Of a stretch of DNA of 64,000 nt, positions 61,344 to 64,000 are shown piece after piece. The stretch spans positions 62,001-126,000 of the forward strand of contig JADKBB010000009.1 of assembly GCA_016715195.1 (NCBI GenBank), in the 5' to 3' direction. The DNA comes from Candidatus Villigracilis proximus. GTDB taxonomy: Bacteria > Chloroflexota > Anaerolineae > Anaerolineales > Villigracilaceae. The translations under genes and the position numbers were made by a program. The notes beneath the pieces were generated by a model. The model was not told where the DNA came from. It ran no database searches and was given only the letters and a program-made list of their open reading frames with translations. Position 1 is the stretch's first letter. Every line of letters starts with the position of its first letter.

Positions 61344-61567
61344 TTTTCATCTCCTTCAAGTTCATATGAAAATACTTCCTGTAACGGCACGCCGAAAACG
61401 AGAGCAATCTTGAAAGCCAGTTCCAGCGAAGGGGCATACTTTCCGCCTTCGATTGCGATGATCGTTTGACGCGTCACGCCGACCTTTTCAGCCAGTTGTT
61501 CCTGCGTTATTTCGTCGTGGTTGAATCTCAACTTGCGAACATTGTTTCGGACTTTATATTTATCCAT
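61340..61567 (-). CDS. XRE-family transcriptional regulator
   Basis: About 75 residues from ATG 61567, an HTH_3 domain with VRKLRFNHDEITQEQLAEKVGVTRQTI and SLELAFKIALVFGVPLQEVF, the pattern of small stand-alone regulators of the YgiT/DUF2975-adjacent type. The upstream gene ends two bases away. It probably regulates the cassette of itself, the membrane protein and DUF4386. Confidence 0.85.
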   Translation of the reverse strand: MDKYKVRNNVRKLRFNHDEITQEQLAEKVGVTRQTIIAIEGGKYAPSLELAFKIALVFGVPLQEVFSYELEGDEK

Positions 61568-61568
61568 C

Positions 61569-62021
61569 CTAGAACCCCTTTTGATAAAGATACAGCTGCG
61601 AAATATCTCCGATGATTTCACCAAGGATGGATGAGAGAATCAGCAGGCTGAACATCACCAGCGGCGGCTGACCAAAGGCAAAACTCAGCATGGCAATCAA
61701 CACCCCAATCGAAAACGCAATATAAGAAACCTTGCTGCCTTTCAGCCCGATCAGCTTATCCCGCTCGTCTTCGATGAACTTCTCCACATGTTCTGATCTT
61801 GTTTTTATGGCATGGACAATGCTCAACAAAATGTTGGTGAGAATGTTGCCGATAATGTTCACGATGATGGTTGACACGATGACGATTGCCCAAAGGCTGA
61901 AGACTTTCGCCGAGACCAGTCCACCCGCCTGTTGCATTTGGAACAGATTGACCAGATAGTAGACCACGATCAGCAGGTGGCTGACCAAAGAAACCGCAAT
62001 ACTTTTCTCTTGATATGTCAT
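61569..62021 (-). CDS. Four-helix membrane protein paired with an XRE regulator
   Basis: About 150 residues from ATG 62021 (AGAGGAAAAT ahead of it), four membrane helices (about 7-27, 42-68, 103-122, 125-143) with an intervening basic-acidic loop (KTRSEHVEKFIEDERDKLIG). Of the kind often encoded next to a small XRE regulator (DUF2178/DUF3796-like); the exact family is unsure. First gene of the cassette. Confidence 0.72.
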   Translation of the reverse strand: MTYQEKSIAVSLVSHLLIVVYYLVNLFQMQQAGGLVSAKVFSLWAIVIVSTIIVNIIGNILTNILLSIVHAIKTRSEHVEKFIEDERDKLIGLKGSKVSYIAFSIGVLIAMLSFAFGQPPLVMFSLLILSSILGEIIGDISQLYLYQKGF

Positions 62022-62063
62022 ATTTTCCTCTTTTTGTATACTTATGTAACTTTCGATATACAC

Positions 62064-62092
62064 ATAGTATTACAAAGCATACATAATGTCAA
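62064..62092 (-). promoter_or_regulatory. Promoter of the XRE/membrane cassette
   Basis: On the minus strand TTGACA (62092-62087) and TACTAT (62069-62064), spacer 17. The surrounding GTATGC/GTATAC-like half-sites may be an operator for the XRE protein. Confidence 0.7.
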
Positions 62093-62444
62093 GTAATTTT
62101 TACATTTTTAGGGACTACTGACACCTGAATCGCGGACTTCACTTAAAGAAACACACATACGGGACTGTTCTCAAACTGATTCCTGTTTGCTCTCCCTTTC
62201 ACTTGTGCCACTGACGAATTCTTTTAAAACCCAAGTCCACCCGACACGGGAACAGGACAATCCAGCTTGCGCTCGCAAGCAACCACAAAATCGGGCACCA
62301 GGGCGATGCCAGCAGCGCCTTTGCTTCCCCTCTCCTTAGTCACCCTATCGCAGCCTCTCCCAAGTACGTCCCACGAAGTTTTTGTACCAACACCTCATTC
62401 CATAAGATAAATAATTGCGCTCCTGCAGTGCAGGTTTTCATTTG
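62093..62444. other. 352-base region without an identified gene
   Basis: No coding frame with support on either strand and no strong hairpin. The segment is poorer in organised signals than other gaps. Confidence 0.4.
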
Positions 62445-63407
62445 TTATTTATGCTCCACAGTGATGACTACTTTTCCACGCGCTCGGCTTGTTTCAAGAT
62501 AGCGGATCGCTTCGGGCGTCTCACTTAACGGGTAGGCTCTATCAATAACAGGGACTATCTTCCCGCTTTCAAGAAGCTCCTTGATAAAGAGCAAGTCTTT
62601 TTTATTTGCACTCGCTGTCTCCATCAAACCAACCTGTTTGCCGCCAAAGAACATGGCACTGAACAAAAGAGGCAGGGATGTGAACCCGGCAATGGAACCA
62701 ATCCCATTGGGAGTTAAAGCACGCTTCAAATCTGAAACCGAACGATTTCCGATCGCATCAAAGATCAGGTCGTAACGCTGACCATTATTTGTAAAATCCT
62801 CTTTGGTGTAATCAATGACATGGTCCGCGCCGATCGAACGCACCAGTTCCAAATTCCGCGTGCTGCATACGCCTGTGACTTCAGCCCCGTATGATTTAGC
62901 GATCTGCACCGCAAAGGTCCCCACCCCACCGGATGCGCCGTTGATCAAAACTTTTTGACCGGATTGAATCTGTCCTTTGTCGCGCAGTCCCTGCAAAGCA
63001 GTGAATGCCGCCAAAGGAACAGCCGCCGCCTGTTCAAAGGTCATATTGACCGGCTTCAAGGCAAATGTGTCTTCACTGGCGCATACATACTCAGCAAAAC
63101 TGCCCATTTTATTTAATGACAGTTCCCCAAAGACCTCATCCCCTGCATGGAATTGTGTCACGTTTTTGCCTGTTGCTTCCACACGCCCGGCGACATCCGC
63201 ACCGAGTCTTGGGTGTTTTGGTTTGAAAAGTCCATTCACGAGGCGGGCCAGAAATGGCTCGCCGCGCATGATGTGCCAGTCAGCGGGATTTGCAGATGCC
63301 GCATGGACTTTTACCAGGACTTCATCATCCCCGGGGATGGGTTTTTCCACATCCGTAAACTGAAGGACATCCGGCGATCCGTATTTTGTGAATAGTATGG
63401 CTTTCAT
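62445..63407 (-). CDS. NAD(P)-dependent MDR oxidoreductase, paralogue of 59654 gene
   Basis: A 320-residue zinc-less MDR protein: LFTKYGSPDVLQFTDVEKP, LINGASGGVGTFAVQIAKSYG, DYTKEDFTNNGQ, DLIFDAIG. Very likely arose by duplication with the gene at 59654. It reduces quinones or enones using NAD(P)H. A short AAGGAG-type site precedes the ATG. Isolated between two gene-poor gaps. Confidence 0.85.
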   Translation of the reverse strand: MKAILFTKYGSPDVLQFTDVEKPIPGDDEVLVKVHAASANPADWHIMRGEPFLARLVNGLFKPKHPRLGADVAGRVEATGKNVTQFHAGDEVFGELSLNKMGSFAEYVCASEDTFALKPVNMTFEQAAAVPLAAFTALQGLRDKGQIQSGQKVLINGASGGVGTFAVQIAKSYGAEVTGVCSTRNLELVRSIGADHVIDYTKEDFTNNGQRYDLIFDAIGNRSVSDLKRALTPNGIGSIAGFTSLPLLFSAMFFGGKQVGLMETASANKKDLLFIKELLESGKIVPVIDRAYPLSETPEAIRYLETSRARGKVVITVEHK

Positions 63408-63812
63408 GCTGCTCCTTATTAAAAAATAGCCCGAGTAATTCTTTTCTTTCTTTACGTGTTATCTCATAAAAAGGTTTCACAAAGGCTCGGGAGAATCAAA
63501 ACAGAAAATCGAAAATATTTGATTGACAGCTAACATTTCCCGCTATACAAAGTGATCACATCCCTGCCAGCGGATGCGGTCACAGTTTTTACTTGTGTTT
63601 TATGTTTACAATGCGTCTTATTGTTTTACACATCAGTTGCATCGCATCGCTGACTCTCGATATTTCCAAGAACACAATCACTTGCACCGTGCTCCCGAAA
63701 ATACAAAGCCAATGGCAAGTGCCTGTACTTGACTGTACGCAGAAACAGTTTCTTAGGCGTGATTGGTTGTGAATATGTGCTTGCTGTAAAAATGCTCAAA
63801 AAACAAGCGGAA
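63408..63812. other. 405-base region without an identified gene
   Basis: No convincing gene. A small open frame on the minus strand (63626-63829) has no ribosome site and no family features, and the neighbouring transporter gene ends inside it. Nothing else notable. Confidence 0.4.
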
Positions 63813-64000
63813 TTAAAGTGCAGTGACAACTATACCGATAATAGCCATAACGATTCCGAGTCCTTGAATTTTGATGATTTTGTCTTTCAAGAAAACAATA
63901 GCCAGTGTTATCGTCACTATTGATAATGCGGAGGCAATCGGCGTAATCAATATTGCATCTCCAATTGTCAACCCATAATTAACGAGCGCCACAGCACCAG
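63813..64000 (-). CDS. EamA-type DMT transporter, 3' end only
   Basis: The last 61 residues of a protein whose start lies beyond the right edge. Two membrane helices separated by KDKIIKIQ, with ILITPIASALSIVTITLAIVF and GIVMAIIGIVV, match the end of drug/metabolite transporters with an EamA repeat. The window ends within the coding region, so nothing can be said about the N-terminal half. Confidence 0.8.
   Translation of the reverse strand, partial: GAVALVNYGLTIGDAILITPIASALSIVTITLAIVFLKDKIIKIQGLGIVMAIIGIVVTAL

Noticed and set aside
63626..63829. A 67-residue minus-strand frame near the right edge
   Set aside because: It overlaps the stop of the DMT transporter gene and has no ribosome site or recognisable domain.
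1..64000. Mobile elements, prophage, rRNA or integron
   Set aside because: No transposase, integrase, recombinase or rRNA sequence is recognisable in any frame, and the gene order is housekeeping-like throughout.

Overview
The window looks like a chromosomal segment of a Chloroflexota bacterium, most likely an Anaerolineae lineage of the kind found in wastewater or sediment. This is an inference from gene content: an alternative complex III operon, a fused CydDC transporter, LiaX/YvlB-type and DUF2089 proteins, and a tuf-secE-nusG-rplKAJL block next to tRNA genes. No rRNA gene, transposase, integrase, phage gene or CRISPR array is visible. Coding density is high and most genes are housekeeping or respiratory.

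Layout. 1-8.7 kb is a respiratory block: a ferredoxin/MvhD/cytochrome c fusion that runs off the left edge, a lipoprotein, a sulfide:quinone oxidoreductase-like flavoprotein with a 39-residue partner, an Rrf2 regulator with a palindromic operator, cydAB, and a second cydA behind a CRP/FNR-type palindrome. 8.8-12.4 kb is a single-chain CydDC exporter with short repeats built into its reading frame. 12.4-24.9 kb holds rho, a LysM/M23 peptidase, birA, gyrA, tRNA-Leu, groES, a glutaredoxin, etfBA, an AhpD-like protein and a dienelactone hydrolase. 25-28.6 kb has an MFS exporter, a broken multi-pass membrane protein and tRNA-Ser. 28.7-35.5 kb is the alternative complex III operon (actA-B1-B2-C-D-E plus an extra cytochrome c, minus strand).

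36.2-37.8 kb pairs a LuxR-type regulator having a degenerate receiver with a cytoplasmic HtrA-like protease. 37.9-44.9 kb is the most unusual region: three MFS transporters interleaved with five proteins that share one ~35-residue SHOCT-like helix module (DUF2089, DUF4097 and three small proteins, one of 55 residues), behind a near-consensus promoter. 45-46.8 kb holds a broken corA and lexA, whose promoter carries a GAAC-N4-GTTC SOS box. 46.8-52.2 kb is the rplL-rplJ-rplA-rplK-nusG-secE-tRNA-Trp-rpmG-tuf-tRNA-Thr-tRNA-Tyr-tRNA-Thr block. At 52.3 kb a perfect SOS box drives an uncharacterised P-loop ATPase and a 78-residue protein, a candidate DNA-damage operon. 53.5-64 kb holds acpS, an M16 peptidase pair, an NAD(P)/FAD oxidoreductase, a methyltransferase, two zinc-less MDR oxidoreductases, an XRE/membrane-protein cassette and the end of a DMT transporter.

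The respiratory genes suggest quinol made from sulfide, ETF and the hydrogenase-type FeS fusion is oxidised through alternative complex III (to cytochrome c) or cytochrome bd (to oxygen). Four genes (cydA2, the 26.5 kb membrane protein, actE, corA) are broken by five single-base indels with otherwise intact coding on both sides; residual long-read indel errors are the simplest explanation.
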